64,000 nt of DNA from Maribellus maritimus (GTDB taxonomy: Bacteria > Bacteroidota > Bacteroidia > Bacteroidales > Prolixibacteraceae), in assembly GCF_022267315.1 (NCBI RefSeq), contig NZ_JAIKLE010000007.1, positions 176,211-240,210 on the forward strand. Reading direction: 5' to 3'. The notes under the pieces are model-generated. The model did no database searches, was not told the DNA's origin, and saw nothing but the letters and a program-made list of their open reading frames with translations. The position numbers and the translations under genes were made by a program. This document shows, in pieces, positions 1-8,431 of this stretch; positions within the stretch are counted from its first letter, which is position 1; each line of letters begins with the position of its first letter.

Positions 1-17
1 TACGAAAAATAATTATA

Positions 18-614
18 ATGGATCTGATTGTAAAAGCACTTGTTGTTGTGACGCTTGGAGTAGATTTTATTCTTTATTACGACACAACAAATGTGACATT
101 TGTATGCATCGCCGGTATTTTATTACTCGCAGGCTTATTGTTTTTTCAAAGAAGAATGCTTGTACATTTTAACAAAATTGCGGATCATGGACAAACAACC
201 CGCGACACGCTTATTTCAATGCTTACCTATCTGAAAACCAAATTCAACCTTACACTTCTGGCTGTTTCAATAACCTATTTATTTTTGTTTATAGCCGGAA
301 TTCTCATCTACTTCTATTTGGTTTACGAAAAAGTGCGACCTTTTGACGGAACTGATATAGTTGTATTTGCCGGGTTTATTGTTTTGGGTATTGTTTTTAA
401 TTTTGTTGCCAATAAAGTTCTGATTAAATACCAGATAAAACATTTGGAACTTTGTTTGAATGACATGAACATGAATGAGGATGCGATGACAATAGTATCT
501 CAAAATATTGAAACACAGAAAAAACAGAACAGAACAAATCAGTTTTTGCTGGGAATAGTACTTTTGATTGGATTTTTATTGTTGGTCGGGGTTTTTAAGA
601 ATGTGTTGGGTTAG
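18..614 (+). CDS. Four-helix membrane protein of unknown function
   Basis: I do not recognise this family. The 198-residue protein has two hydrophobic stretches near the N-terminus (about residues 5-43), two in the middle (about 78-102 and 113-132) and one at the C-terminal end (about 177-195), separated by polar, partly helical linkers (44-77 and 135-175). It has no obvious catalytic motif and is probably an inner-membrane protein. The reading frame stays open upstream of the ATG to the window edge, so the true start may lie outside the window. No strong terminator follows; about 140 bases separate it from the ribosomal-protein promoter. Confidence 0.6.
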   Translation: MDLIVKALVVVTLGVDFILYYDTTNVTFVCIAGILLLAGLLFFQRRMLVHFNKIADHGQTTRDTLISMLTYLKTKFNLTLLAVSITYLFLFIAGILIYFYLVYEKVRPFDGTDIVVFAGFIVLGIVFNFVANKVLIKYQIKHLELCLNDMNMNEDAMTIVSQNIETQKKQNRTNQFLLGIVLLIGFLLLVGVFKNVLG

Positions 615-752
615 CCTGTATTTTACAGGGAGAACTTATGTTGGGGGCTATTCGAATGATAAGTTTAAAAGACATATTACGGTAACAAAAAAAGTAGTTT
701 AACCATCTTTGTTTACCCCTCTGTTTTTAAATTGAAAGAAAATTTATTTTTA

Positions 753-783
753 TTTGCTAAATAGTTTAAAATAACTACTTTTG
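753..783 (+). promoter_or_regulatory. Promoter of rplU-rpmA (Bacteroidota type)
   Basis: TTTG at 753-756 and TACTTTTG at 776-783 are separated by 19 bases, an exact match to the Bacteroidota vegetative promoter (TTTG-N19-TAnnTTTG). Transcription should start near 790, about 80 bases before the rplU ATG. The open frame that runs back to 795 is therefore leader, not L21 protein. Confidence 0.75.
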
Positions 784-869
784 CAGTCCGAATTTTGAAT
801 CGTTCAGGCTCAAAAAAGAGAAATCCAGCGGGAATTCCGCCTGACGGTGGTAACAATAAAAGTGAAATT

Positions 870-1181
870 ATGTACGCGATTGTTGAAATTGCTGGACAGC
901 AATTCAGAGTTGAGAAAGACAAAAAACTTTTTGTACATCAGCTTACCGCCAAAGAAGGCGACTCGGTTGATTTTGAAAAAGTTTTACTGGTAGACAACGA
1001 CGGTAAAGTTGCCGTTGGAACTCCAACCGTAAAAGGTGCAAAAGTAACAGCCAAAGTGCTGGGACATGTAAAAGGTGATAAAGTAATCGTTTTCAAAAAG
1101 AAAAGAAGAAAAGGTTACCAAAAAATGAATGGTCACCGTCAACAGTTTACACAAATTCAGGTAGAAACCATTGTTGGATAA
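870..1181 (+). CDS. rplU: 50S ribosomal protein L21
   Basis: Large-subunit ribosomal protein that binds 23S rRNA beside L20. The 103 residues begin [14 protein letters not shown], the standard L21 start, and end with the conserved G-(Y)QK-NGHRQ-FT-I-V segment. The frame is open 25 codons further upstream, but that part has no L21 similarity and starts at the predicted transcription start, so the ATG at 870 is preferred. Length is that of a plain L21; many Flavobacteriia L21 proteins carry a C-terminal helix-hairpin-helix extension, which here sits on L27 instead. rpmA follows after 16 bases in the usual rplU-rpmA operon. Confidence 0.96.
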   Translation: MYAIVEIAGQQFRVEKDKKLFVHQLTAKEGDSVDFEKVLLVDNDGKVAVGTPTVKGAKVTAKVLGHVKGDKVIVFKKKRRKGYQKMNGHRQQFTQIQVETIVG

Positions 1182-1197
1182 CTAAAAAAAATTTACC

Positions 1198-1776
1198 ATG
1201 GCTCATAAGAAAGGTGTAGGTAGTTCGAAAAACGGACGCGAATCGGAAAGTAAACGACTGGGAGTAAAAATTTACGGAGGTCAGTTTGCAAAAGCTGGTA
1301 ATATTTTAGTACGCCAGCGCGGAACACAACATTACCCGGGTGAAAATGTAGGAATGGGAAAAGATCATACCCTTTTTGCATTGATTGACGGAACAGTTGT
1401 TTTCAGAAAAAGACAAAAGAACCGTTCATTTGTATCGGTTGACCCAATTGTAGACGTTGATGTAGCAGTTGCTGAAGCTCCGGTTGCAGAAGAAAAACCG
1501 GTAAAAAAAGTTGAAGTTACAGAGGAAGCTCCAACTAAAAAAGAGGCTCCAAAAGCTGAGACCTCAGAAGCAGAAGAAGCTGATGACTTGAAAAAGCTGG
1601 AAGGTGTTGGCCCCAAATTGGCTGAAATTTTAGCTGAAGGTGGTTTTACAAATTATGCTTCTATTGCAAGTGCGTCAGTTGAAGATATTCAGAAGGTTTT
1701 GGAAGCTGCAGGAAGCCGTTATGCTTCAAAAGATCCTGCTCCATGGATTGAACAAGCAAAAGAACTGGTAAAATAA
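1198..1776 (+). CDS. rpmA: 50S ribosomal protein L27 with C-terminal helix-hairpin-helix extension
   Basis: Residues 1-86 are a complete L27 ([14 protein letters not shown] start, [22 protein letters not shown]). L27 sits at the peptidyl-transferase centre. Normal L27 is about 85 residues; this one is 192. Residues 87-128 form an Ala/Glu/Lys/Pro-rich linker, and 129-192 form a helix-hairpin-helix-like domain ([15 protein letters not shown], then a second helical pair ending [18 protein letters not shown]). The reading frame is continuous, so this is a true fusion. The same kind of domain is known on L21 of other Bacteroidota. Its role is not known; nucleic-acid binding is an inference from the GVGPK hairpin. 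The N-terminus lacks the cleavable leader seen in Firmicutes L27. Confidence 0.93.
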   Translation: MAHKKGVGSSKNGRESESKRLGVKIYGGQFAKAGNILVRQRGTQHYPGENVGMGKDHTLFALIDGTVVFRKRQKNRSFVSVDPIVDVDVAVAEAPVAEEKPVKKVEVTEEAPTKKEAPKAETSEAEEADDLKKLEGVGPKLAEILAEGGFTNYASIASASVEDIQKVLEAAGSRYASKDPAPWIEQAKELVK

Positions 1777-1805
1777 GAACCAGATATTTTTATAAAAACA
1801 TTGAG

Positions 1806-1838
1806 ACGCTTACCGGGAAAACGGTAGGCGTTTTTTTT
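1806..1838 (+). terminator. Rho-independent terminator after rpmA
   Basis: A 10-bp stem (1806-1815 with 1822-1831, one G-U pair) with a six-base loop GGAAAA runs into eight T residues. It lies 30 bases after the rpmA stop and closes the rplU-rpmA unit. Confidence 0.85.
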
Positions 1839-1988
1839 GTGATGTTAAAACTGTCGAACTATAATAAAGATTATGATATTTGAACATTAGGCAATAATAC
1901 TTTTTCTTTTTGGTCTAATCTGATGAAACCGATTGATAAACAGAGGTTAATAATATATATATTTTTTTCAAATTCGCGTTATTGTCTC

Positions 1989-2018
1989 TTGTTTTTTTGC
2001 TTTGATTCACTACTTTTA
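1989..2018 (+). promoter_or_regulatory. Likely promoter of the TPR histidine kinase
   Basis: TTG at 1989-1991 and TACTTTTA at 2011-2018 (7 of 8 to TAnnTTTG) are 19 bases apart. The predicted start point near 2025 lies just before the ATG at 2042. Confidence 0.45.
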
Positions 2019-2041
2019 TAATCTTGCGAATTGTTAGAAAT

Positions 2042-4309
2042 ATGTTAAAACCTCTTGTTTTCCTTTTTCAGTTTTTGCTGGCAGTCCCTTTAATTGTTAA
2101 TGGGGGTGCTTTTTCTTTTGATGAAGATAGAAATCTTGCAGAGAAAGAAGATACTGTAAGTTTGAATAATGCGCTTTTAAAGGCAAAGAAATTTAATAAA
2201 AATAATTCTGATTCTTCATTTTTTTATTTTGATAGTGCATTAAAAATGGCTGATGAGATCATTCAGCAAAAACGACTTTCCAATGATGATTTAGTTGAAA
2301 TAAAGTTAAAAAAAGCGGGGGCGTTGGAAGGTTTAGGGCTTTATTACAATAATTCTTCTGACTTAGGCAATGCGCTGAATTATTATTTGCAGGCATCAAA
2401 TATTTTTAAAGAGCTTATCGATTCCGAAAAGGAAAAAGACAGAAGAAATAAATATCTGAATTTACATGGAAATGTGACGCTTACGATTGGTGCTTTGTAT
2501 TTTGAAGAAGGTGAATATGCATTGGCGTCGAAAAATTACAGTTACACGCTGGAAACTGCAAAGATACTTGGAGATAGTTTAATGCAATCGAAAGCTTTGC
2601 TTAACCTTGGAATGATTTACAATAACCAGGGAAGATATGACGATGCAATTGATAATTATTACACTGCCATAGAAATTTTTGAAAGGGCTAAAGACAAAAG
2701 AGGTATTGCTATTTGTCATTTAAGTATAGGTAACATACTTCGAAAACAAAGTACTACCGATAAGGCCATTGAAAGCTATAAAAAATCTTTGCAGATATTT
2801 CAGGAGATGGAAGATGAAAGAGGCGTATCTTTTTGCTATAATAATCTGGGAATTTGCTATACCAACACGGAAAATTATGAACAGGCACTCTTTTATTATA
2901 CAAAAGCAGTAGATATTCATTTAAAGAATAACAATGAAAGGAATTTGGCCCTCCTGTACACCAATATAGCGGCTTTGTATGAAATAAAGGGAGAGTTTGA
3001 TAAATCGATAGAATATATTGAAAAGTCACTGACGATAAATGAAAAAAATAATTACAAGAGGAATCTTATTGGTTCTTACCTGAATCTTTCAGGGACGAAC
3101 CTTTCAAAGTTGGAAAACAGTCAAGAAGTTGTCCCTTCGTCTGCCAACGTGCTTGATACAATTGTAAATTATGCAGAAAAAGCACTTGCATTGGCCGATT
3201 CTCTTCAACTTATTCAGGAGCAGGCTGCTGCATTGTCGGTTCTTAAAAAAGCATATTTTCACAAAAGAAATTACAAAAAGGCCTATGAATCGGCTGATCT
3301 GCTCTTGGAGCGAAAAGATTCAATTTATAACAATGAAAAGACAAAAATAGTTGCCGACGCCGAAAGCAAATATAAAGCTACCGAGAAGGAGCAGCAAATT
3401 GAACAACAAAAACATCAACTGGAACATCAAACTGAAAGGCTGAATAATGCACGGATTTTTAGAAATTTTTTAATTGCACTGGCCGCTTTAATGGTTGTTG
3501 TTGTTGTATTGATATACTACTATTACAAACAAAAGATTAAAGCAAATAAAATACTTGATGAGAAGAATAAATTAATTGAAAAGCAAAACGAAGAGATATC
3601 GATTCAAAAAGAAGAATTGCAGCTAACCAATCGGGAGTTGACTGAACTTATTCGATTCAAGGAAAAAATGACCGGAATGATTGTTCACGATCTAAAAAAC
3701 CCTTTAAATAATATTCTGAACAGTTATGATATAGACGACGAAAATTTCAGGAAAGAGTTAATAAAACAATCGGGCTATGATATGTTGCATCTCACACAGA
3801 ACATTTTGGATGTTTATAAACTGGAGGAGGCCAAATTAAATCTAATCCGGACACAGGTTGATGTTACGCAGTTGTTAAAAGAATGTGTTATGGAATTTGC
3901 ATTATATATTTCAGAAAACGATTTGAAAATATCTTATCCGGGCTCGGAAGTCCCATTGATAGATGCTGACAAAAGGCTTTTAAAGCGTATTTTTTCGAAT
4001 TTATTAAGCAATGCGGTAAAATATGCCCCTCCGGGAAGTAATATAGCATTAAACTGGAAGATGACTGACAAAAAGAATACCTGGTTCAGTGTACATAATA
4101 TTGGTCCCGCAATACCCCGGGAGCAGCAATCAAGTATATTTCAGAGTTTTAGACAACACGATTCACGCGAAATGGGGGTCACTGCATCAACCGGACTGGG
4201 TTTGTCGTTTTGTAAAATGGCAGTGCATTTGCATGGTGGCGAAATCGGAGTGACATCCTCTGATGAGGAAGGAACCGAATTTTGGTTTACTTTACCTCAA
4301 AACGGTTAA
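2042..4309 (+). CDS. TPR-repeat sensor histidine kinase
   Basis: Membrane sensor kinase of the TPR type common in Bacteroidota. A signal peptide (about 1-25) is followed by at least six tetratricopeptide repeats (about 80-400: A-L-NLG-IY-NQGRYDDAI and similar), one transmembrane helix (about 468-487, LIALAALMVVVVVLIYYYY), a coiled coil, and a kinase core: H box with FKEKMTGMIVHDLKNPLNN, N box SNLLSNAVKYAPPGS and G2 box STGLGLSFCK. The G1 box reads HNIGPAIP, with His where Asp is usual. There is no receiver or DNA-binding domain and no response regulator beside it, so it is an orphan. The frame extends to a TTG at 2024; the ATG at 2042 gives a normal signal peptide. The TPRs presumably face the periplasm. 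Confidence 0.88.
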   Translation: MLKPLVFLFQFLLAVPLIVNGGAFSFDEDRNLAEKEDTVSLNNALLKAKKFNKNNSDSSFFYFDSALKMADEIIQQKRLSNDDLVEIKLKKAGALEGLGLYYNNSSDLGNALNYYLQASNIFKELIDSEKEKDRRNKYLNLHGNVTLTIGALYFEEGEYALASKNYSYTLETAKILGDSLMQSKALLNLGMIYNNQGRYDDAIDNYYTAIEIFERAKDKRGIAICHLSIGNILRKQSTTDKAIESYKKSLQIFQEMEDERGVSFCYNNLGICYTNTENYEQALFYYTKAVDIHLKNNNERNLALLYTNIAALYEIKGEFDKSIEYIEKSLTINEKNNYKRNLIGSYLNLSGTNLSKLENSQEVVPSSANVLDTIVNYAEKALALADSLQLIQEQAAALSVLKKAYFHKRNYKKAYESADLLLERKDSIYNNEKTKIVADAESKYKATEKEQQIEQQKHQLEHQTERLNNARIFRNFLIALAALMVVVVVLIYYYYKQKIKANKILDEKNKLIEKQNEEISIQKEELQLTNRELTELIRFKEKMTGMIVHDLKNPLNNILNSYDIDDENFRKELIKQSGYDMLHLTQNILDVYKLEEAKLNLIRTQVDVTQLLKECVMEFALYISENDLKISYPGSEVPLIDADKRLLKRIFSNLLSNAVKYAPPGSNIALNWKMTDKKNTWFSVHNIGPAIPREQQSSIFQSFRQHDSREMGVTASTGLGLSFCKMAVHLHGGEIGVTSSDEEGTEFWFTLPQNG

Positions 4310-4383
4310 AACTTTATATCACAGGTAAACCTGATTTTTTATCCAAACTTCTTACGTTATAAATAGCAATTTCCATTTATCAT

Positions 4384-4416
4384 TTTAATACTATGCCGCA
4401 ACATTTATTAAATTTG
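4384..4416 (+). promoter_or_regulatory. Promoter of serS
   Basis: TAAATTTG at 4409-4416 matches the TAnnTTTG box exactly; a TTTA at 4384-4387 sits 21 bases upstream as a weaker -33 element. Predicted start is about 15 bases before the serS ATG. Confidence 0.55.
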
Positions 4417-4438
4417 CAGCTTATTTAAAGAAATAGAC

Positions 4439-5713
4439 ATGCTCAATCTGAAATTCATTCAAGATAATCCGGACCTGGTAATTGAAAAGCTTAAAACGAA
4501 AAACTTTGATGCTGCCGGAATTGTAGGAGAAATTATTGATTTGTATAGCGAAAAGAATAAACTTCAGGGCCAGGCCGACCAGGCCAAAGCCGAGATGAAT
4601 AAAATTTCGAAAGAGATTGGCCTTTTATTTCGGGAAGGGAAAAAGGAAGAGGCCAACGCAGCCAAAGAGCGGACATCAGAATTAAAAGAAAATATCAAAC
4701 AGTTTGACCAGCAGTTTTCAGCAATTGAAGAACAAGTGAATGAATTGTTGGTTTTACTCCCTAATTTACCACACGACACTGTTCCTCAGGGAAAAGGAGA
4801 GGAGGACAATGAAGTAGTTACTTCGGCAGGCGAGATTCCGGCTTTAGATGAAAATGCTCTTCCTCACTGGGAATTGGCTCAAAAATATAATTTGATTGAT
4901 TTTGAGTTAGGCGTAAAACTTACAGGAGCGGGTTTTCCTGTTTATCGGGGAAAAGGTTCACAATTGCAACGCGCACTTATCAATTTCTTCTTGGACGAAG
5001 CGAGAAAAGCAGGCTACGAAGAAGTACAGCCGCCTCTGGTTGTAAACGAAGCTTCAGGTTTTGGAACAGGTCAGTTGCCTGATAAAGAAGGACAAATGTA
5101 TCACGTAGCTGCCGATAATCTTTATCTTATTCCTACTGCCGAGGTTCCGGTAACCAATATTTATCGCGATGTAATTTTGGATGCAAAAGACCTTCCGTAT
5201 AAAAATACTGCTTACAGTGCCTGTTTTCGTCGCGAAGCTGGCTCGTATGGGAAGGATGTACGTGGATTGAACCGTTTACACCAGTTCGACAAAGTGGAAA
5301 TAGTACAGATAGCTCACCCTGAAAAATCGTATAAAGTGCTCGATGAAATGGTAAAACATGTATCCTCTTTGGTTGAGAAACTGGAATTGCCTTATCGGGT
5401 TTTACGTTTGTGCGGCGGAGATATTAGTTTCACCGCAGCCTTAACTTTTGATTTTGAAGTATATTCAGCAGCTCAGAAAAAATGGTTGGAGGTAAGTTCA
5501 GTATCCAATTTTGAGTCGTTTCAGGCCAATCGGTTAAAATTACGATTCCGAGAAGAAGGGGTGAAAAAAACACAGCTGGCTCACACGTTAAATGGAAGTG
5601 CATTGGCTTTACCCCGAATTGTAGCTGCTTTACTTGAGAATAATCAGACTTCCAAAGGGATAAAAATTCCAAAAGTTCTGGTTCCTTACACCAGTTTTGA
5701 AATAATCGACTGA
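4439..5713 (+). CDS. serS: Seryl-tRNA synthetase
   Basis: Class II aminoacyl-tRNA synthetase that charges tRNA-Ser with serine in the cytoplasm. The 424 residues match the usual length. Residues 1-105 form the antiparallel coiled-coil arm (MLNLKFIQDNPDLVIEKL start, then Lys/Glu-rich helices) that grips the long variable arm of tRNA-Ser. The catalytic core follows with TAEVP (serine binding), the motif 2 region ACFRREAGSYGKDVRGLNRLHQF, and motif 3 NGSALALPR near the C-terminus. It stands alone between its own promoter and a terminator. Confidence 0.97.
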   Translation: MLNLKFIQDNPDLVIEKLKTKNFDAAGIVGEIIDLYSEKNKLQGQADQAKAEMNKISKEIGLLFREGKKEEANAAKERTSELKENIKQFDQQFSAIEEQVNELLVLLPNLPHDTVPQGKGEEDNEVVTSAGEIPALDENALPHWELAQKYNLIDFELGVKLTGAGFPVYRGKGSQLQRALINFFLDEARKAGYEEVQPPLVVNEASGFGTGQLPDKEGQMYHVAADNLYLIPTAEVPVTNIYRDVILDAKDLPYKNTAYSACFRREAGSYGKDVRGLNRLHQFDKVEIVQIAHPEKSYKVLDEMVKHVSSLVEKLELPYRVLRLCGGDISFTAALTFDFEVYSAAQKKWLEVSSVSNFESFQANRLKLRFREEGVKKTQLAHTLNGSALALPRIVAALLENNQTSKGIKIPKVLVPYTSFEIID

Positions 5714-5738
5714 GAAATAACTTAAATATTTTAAAATC

Positions 5739-5771
5739 AAAGCTGTTCAGAAATGGACAGCTTTTTTTTTT
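5739..5771 (+). terminator. Rho-independent terminator after serS
   Basis: AAAGCTGTTC (5739-5748) pairs with GGACAGCTTT (5755-5764), ten pairs with one G-U, around loop AGAAAT, and leads into a run of T to 5771. Confidence 0.85.
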
Positions 5772-5783
5772 ATGTTTTATTGT

Positions 5784-5791
5784 TAATTTTG
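5784..5791 (+). promoter_or_regulatory. -7 box upstream of the CHAD gene
   Basis: TAATTTTG is an exact TAnnTTTG match 26 bases before the ATG. The -33 position falls in the T tract of the serS terminator, so only the -7 element is convincing. Confidence 0.5.
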
Positions 5792-5816
5792 TAATGCCTG
5801 AAAAACCAATAGAACT

Positions 5817-6686
5817 ATGATTCAGGACAAGGGGAACAGACTTATTTCAGCAATTGAAAAACAGACAGAAAAAATCATTTATTTTTGTTCTGCAGAGAAT
5901 ATTTCGCCTAATCTGGCGGTTCACGAAATAAGAAAATCGTATAAACGACTGCGTGCTTTATTACAGCTGTTTTCGGAGTGTAACGAAACTCAGACCGACC
6001 AATTCAGAAGAGAGATCAAAGCCGCAGGAAAGATTTTATCCCCTATCCGCGAATCGTTTGTAAATGTGCAGCATTTTGATAAGATTACAGCTGGGAGCAA
6101 TTTAATTTCAGAACGGAAAATAAAACAGGTAAAAGATTCCCTCTTAGAAAAAAACAGGGTTTTGGTTGAAGATGAATTTACATCGAAAAATGTTGTTTCA
6201 GATATTGTTCAGTTTGTCAAAAACATTCAGGTTCAGCTGATTACCCTGAAGTTAAACTGCCCGTCTGTTTTTCAGATCAAGACTCAGCTCTCATCCACAT
6301 TTGTAGAGGGGTATGAAGTTTACCAAAGTATTGAACCTGAGCTTTCCCCTGTGGTGATGCATGAACTCCGAAAGATACTAAAACGGCTTTGGTACCAGCT
6401 TGATTTTGTAAAATTTATGCATCCGCGGTATTTCAGATTAAAATCGGATCAGTTAAATAAAATAACAGAACAATTGGGTGTAGACCATGATTTGTTTGTC
6501 TTTTTTGAAGACCTCAAATCCGATGATTTTAATTTTAGTAACGAAGAGTTACTTATCCTGGACAACCAAGTACAACATCAACGTGAATTAAATATGGTAA
6601 AACTCCTGCCGCGATTAAAACAGTTTTTTAATGAACCACCGGAAATTTTTGACCGGAAGCTGGGCAAAATTTTTAAATTGAGTTAA
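5817..6686 (+). CDS. CHAD domain protein (polyphosphate-binding type)
   Basis: All-helical CHAD domain (conserved histidine alpha-helical domain), 289 residues, no signal peptide and therefore cytoplasmic. Two copies of the diagnostic helix are visible: HEIRKSYKRLRALLQLF near residue 37 and HELRKILKRLWYQLDF near 181, with the paired conserved His/Arg/Lys residues, plus LGVDHDLFVF near 220. CHAD domains bind inorganic polyphosphate through their basic surface and are often found with polyphosphate enzymes. No polyphosphate kinase, phosphatase or CYTH domain is adjacent. It is convergent with the symporter gene, which ends 8 bases away. Confidence 0.85.
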   Translation: MIQDKGNRLISAIEKQTEKIIYFCSAENISPNLAVHEIRKSYKRLRALLQLFSECNETQTDQFRREIKAAGKILSPIRESFVNVQHFDKITAGSNLISERKIKQVKDSLLEKNRVLVEDEFTSKNVVSDIVQFVKNIQVQLITLKLNCPSVFQIKTQLSSTFVEGYEVYQSIEPELSPVVMHELRKILKRLWYQLDFVKFMHPRYFRLKSDQLNKITEQLGVDHDLFVFFEDLKSDDFNFSNEELLILDNQVQHQRELNMVKLLPRLKQFFNEPPEIFDRKLGKIFKLS

Positions 6687-6694
6687 ACGGAATT

Positions 6695-8083
6695 TTATTT
6701 TTTCAGCAAATAATTTCCCATTCCGCAAACTGCTAAAACAATCATTAAAAATAAATCCATTCGCACTGTTCCTAAAAATTTGGGCAACACACCGGCCTCG
6801 GAGAGCACAAAAGCTGCCAATCCCAACCCCGACATCAAAATCATAAACCAACCTTGTGGTTTTTTTGAAAGGATAGCCAAAATAACCAGCGGCCCCATCA
6901 TTGCTGTTCCTGCAAAGCTTGTGCGGGCTAAAAGTACCAGTTGATCAGAGCTAACCAGCGAAAAGACCAGCGCTGCAATTGCAAAGCTGATTATTGCAAT
7001 CCGGATAGGGGCAAGAGAATCACTTCCTTTATGCCCCAATAATCCCCGCAGTTCATTTCCCAGGGCAAACAGTTGCGAATCGGACGTTGACATGGCAGCA
7101 GCAAATAATCCGATGATTGCCGCTGCAGCAATAAATTCAACCTGATCGCGAATAAGCACATTCCCCAAAAAATCAGCAGTTGATGCATCGGCATATTTTA
7201 TTGCGCCGTATAATCCGATAATAATTGTGGGAAAAATAACCAGCATGGCAAAAGTTCCAACCGCAACGGCCATACGATGCATTTTTTTTGTACTTTTCAT
7301 AATTACCAGCCGGGTTGAAAGTTGTGGTTGCGTAACCGGAATCATTAAAATTGCAAGAAAGGAGGCAATTAAAAACTGGGCACTTAACAAACTGTTTGGT
7401 CCGGGTGTGCTTAATAATTTTGGATCAGTATTTTCAACCTGAGAAAACATTTCTGTCCATCCTCCAATATGATTTAAACAGGTTAGGGCAATCACCCACA
7501 CAACAATCAGCAACATGGTGCCTTGCATAAAATCGGCGTATATAATTGCTTTTAAACCGCCAAACTCGGAATAAAGAAGCATAATTACTACAATCATCAG
7601 CGACCATGCCCAGGCCGGCAATGCAGAAGGGAAAGCCTGTTCCAGAAAAATAGCAACTCCCCTGATTTGAATGGCTACGTAGGGTACAAGAAAAATAAAT
7701 ACCGCAAGGAAATAAATATACCCGGCCCATTTGTTTTGGTAGCGGTTTTGCAACAGACCTGACATCCCTTTAAATCCGCTTTTGGCAACTTGCTTGCGCA
7801 AATGGTAGCCAAACCATACAATCAGAAAAACCATTCCTGCATCGGAGAATGCGAGAAAGATCCAGGCGCCAACTCCGTGTGTTCGCGAAAAATCGGGCAT
7901 TCCCATTAAAGTAAAGGTACTAAAAAGCGTGGCAGCAAAAGTCATAAATCCCAGAACCAGCCCAACGTTTGAACCAGCCATCATAAAATCTTCGTTGGAT
8001 TTAATTTTTTTACGCGAACGCCACGACAGAAAGAACAGAATTGCAACGTAAATGGTACCAACAATTATAAGCCAATGTAACAT
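6695..8083 (-). CDS. Sodium:solute symporter (SSS family)
   Basis: Inner-membrane cation-coupled transporter of the SSS/LeuT-fold class, 462 residues with about 12-13 hydrophobic helices. The family start is clear: a first helix, then SRKKIKSNEDFMMAGSNVG and the long ATLFSTFTLMG helix, with AAAMSTSDSQLFALGNE around residue 330 (the usual AA-MSTAD-- segment). The substrate cannot be read from sequence; its place at the end of a pectin-type operon suggests a uronate, rhamnose or short saccharide. The frame reaches a GTG at 8110, but the ATG at 8083 gives the usual short N-terminus. It is the last gene of the operon, 100 bases after the small membrane protein. Confidence 0.88.
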   Translation of the reverse strand: MLHWLIIVGTIYVAILFFLSWRSRKKIKSNEDFMMAGSNVGLVLGFMTFAATLFSTFTLMGMPDFSRTHGVGAWIFLAFSDAGMVFLIVWFGYHLRKQVAKSGFKGMSGLLQNRYQNKWAGYIYFLAVFIFLVPYVAIQIRGVAIFLEQAFPSALPAWAWSLMIVVIMLLYSEFGGLKAIIYADFMQGTMLLIVVWVIALTCLNHIGGWTEMFSQVENTDPKLLSTPGPNSLLSAQFLIASFLAILMIPVTQPQLSTRLVIMKSTKKMHRMAVAVGTFAMLVIFPTIIIGLYGAIKYADASTADFLGNVLIRDQVEFIAAAAIIGLFAAAMSTSDSQLFALGNELRGLLGHKGSDSLAPIRIAIISFAIAALVFSLVSSDQLVLLARTSFAGTAMMGPLVILAILSKKPQGWFMILMSGLGLAAFVLSEAGVLPKFLGTVRMDLFLMIVLAVCGMGNYLLKK

Positions 8084-8183
8084 TTTTTTAGGTTTTAAAC
8101 TTTGTGTCACTTATTGAACCTTACTTGGCCCCTTGATAAAAATTAGCTACAGAAGGCACAGCGTTTCACAAAGAGATTAGTAT

Positions 8184-8399
8184 TTAGTCGTCGTTGTCAT
8201 CATTCAAATGGACACGCCCGCCGATATAGGTTAAAACTACCAGTGCAATTGTGATTAAGATACTTGTCCACAATGTGTAGGGCATCGAAAACAATTTTGG
8301 ATCTGTTTTCCCGGGAGCAATTACAAGTGGTGTAAAAGTTAACAGTATCAGTAAAACCGCAATCGCTGCTGTAATTCTCCAATATATTTTTTGTTTCAT
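8184..8399 (-). CDS. Small two-helix membrane protein, symporter companion
   Basis: A 71-residue protein with two hydrophobic helices (about 9-28 and 41-61) joined by a short loop APGKTDPKLFSMPYTLW, and an acidic tail. Tiny two-helix proteins of the DUF3311 type often sit immediately before SSS symporter genes and have the same pattern (helix, P-LF--PY--W loop, helix). I could not assign it firmly to that family. The neighbouring symporter lies 100 bases downstream on the same strand. It may help the symporter fold or work; this is inference from context. Confidence 0.7.
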   Translation of the reverse strand: MKQKIYWRITAAIAVLLILLTFTPLVIAPGKTDPKLFSMPYTLWTSILITIALVVLTYIGGRVHLNDDNDD

Positions 8400-8431
8400 A
8401 ATCAGGTTTTTTGTTTTGATAAAATCAAATA

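Noticed and set aside
795..869. N-terminal extension of L21 by 25 residues
   Set aside because: The promoter places the transcript start near 790, and the extension has no L21 similarity; the ATG at 870 gives the family-standard start.
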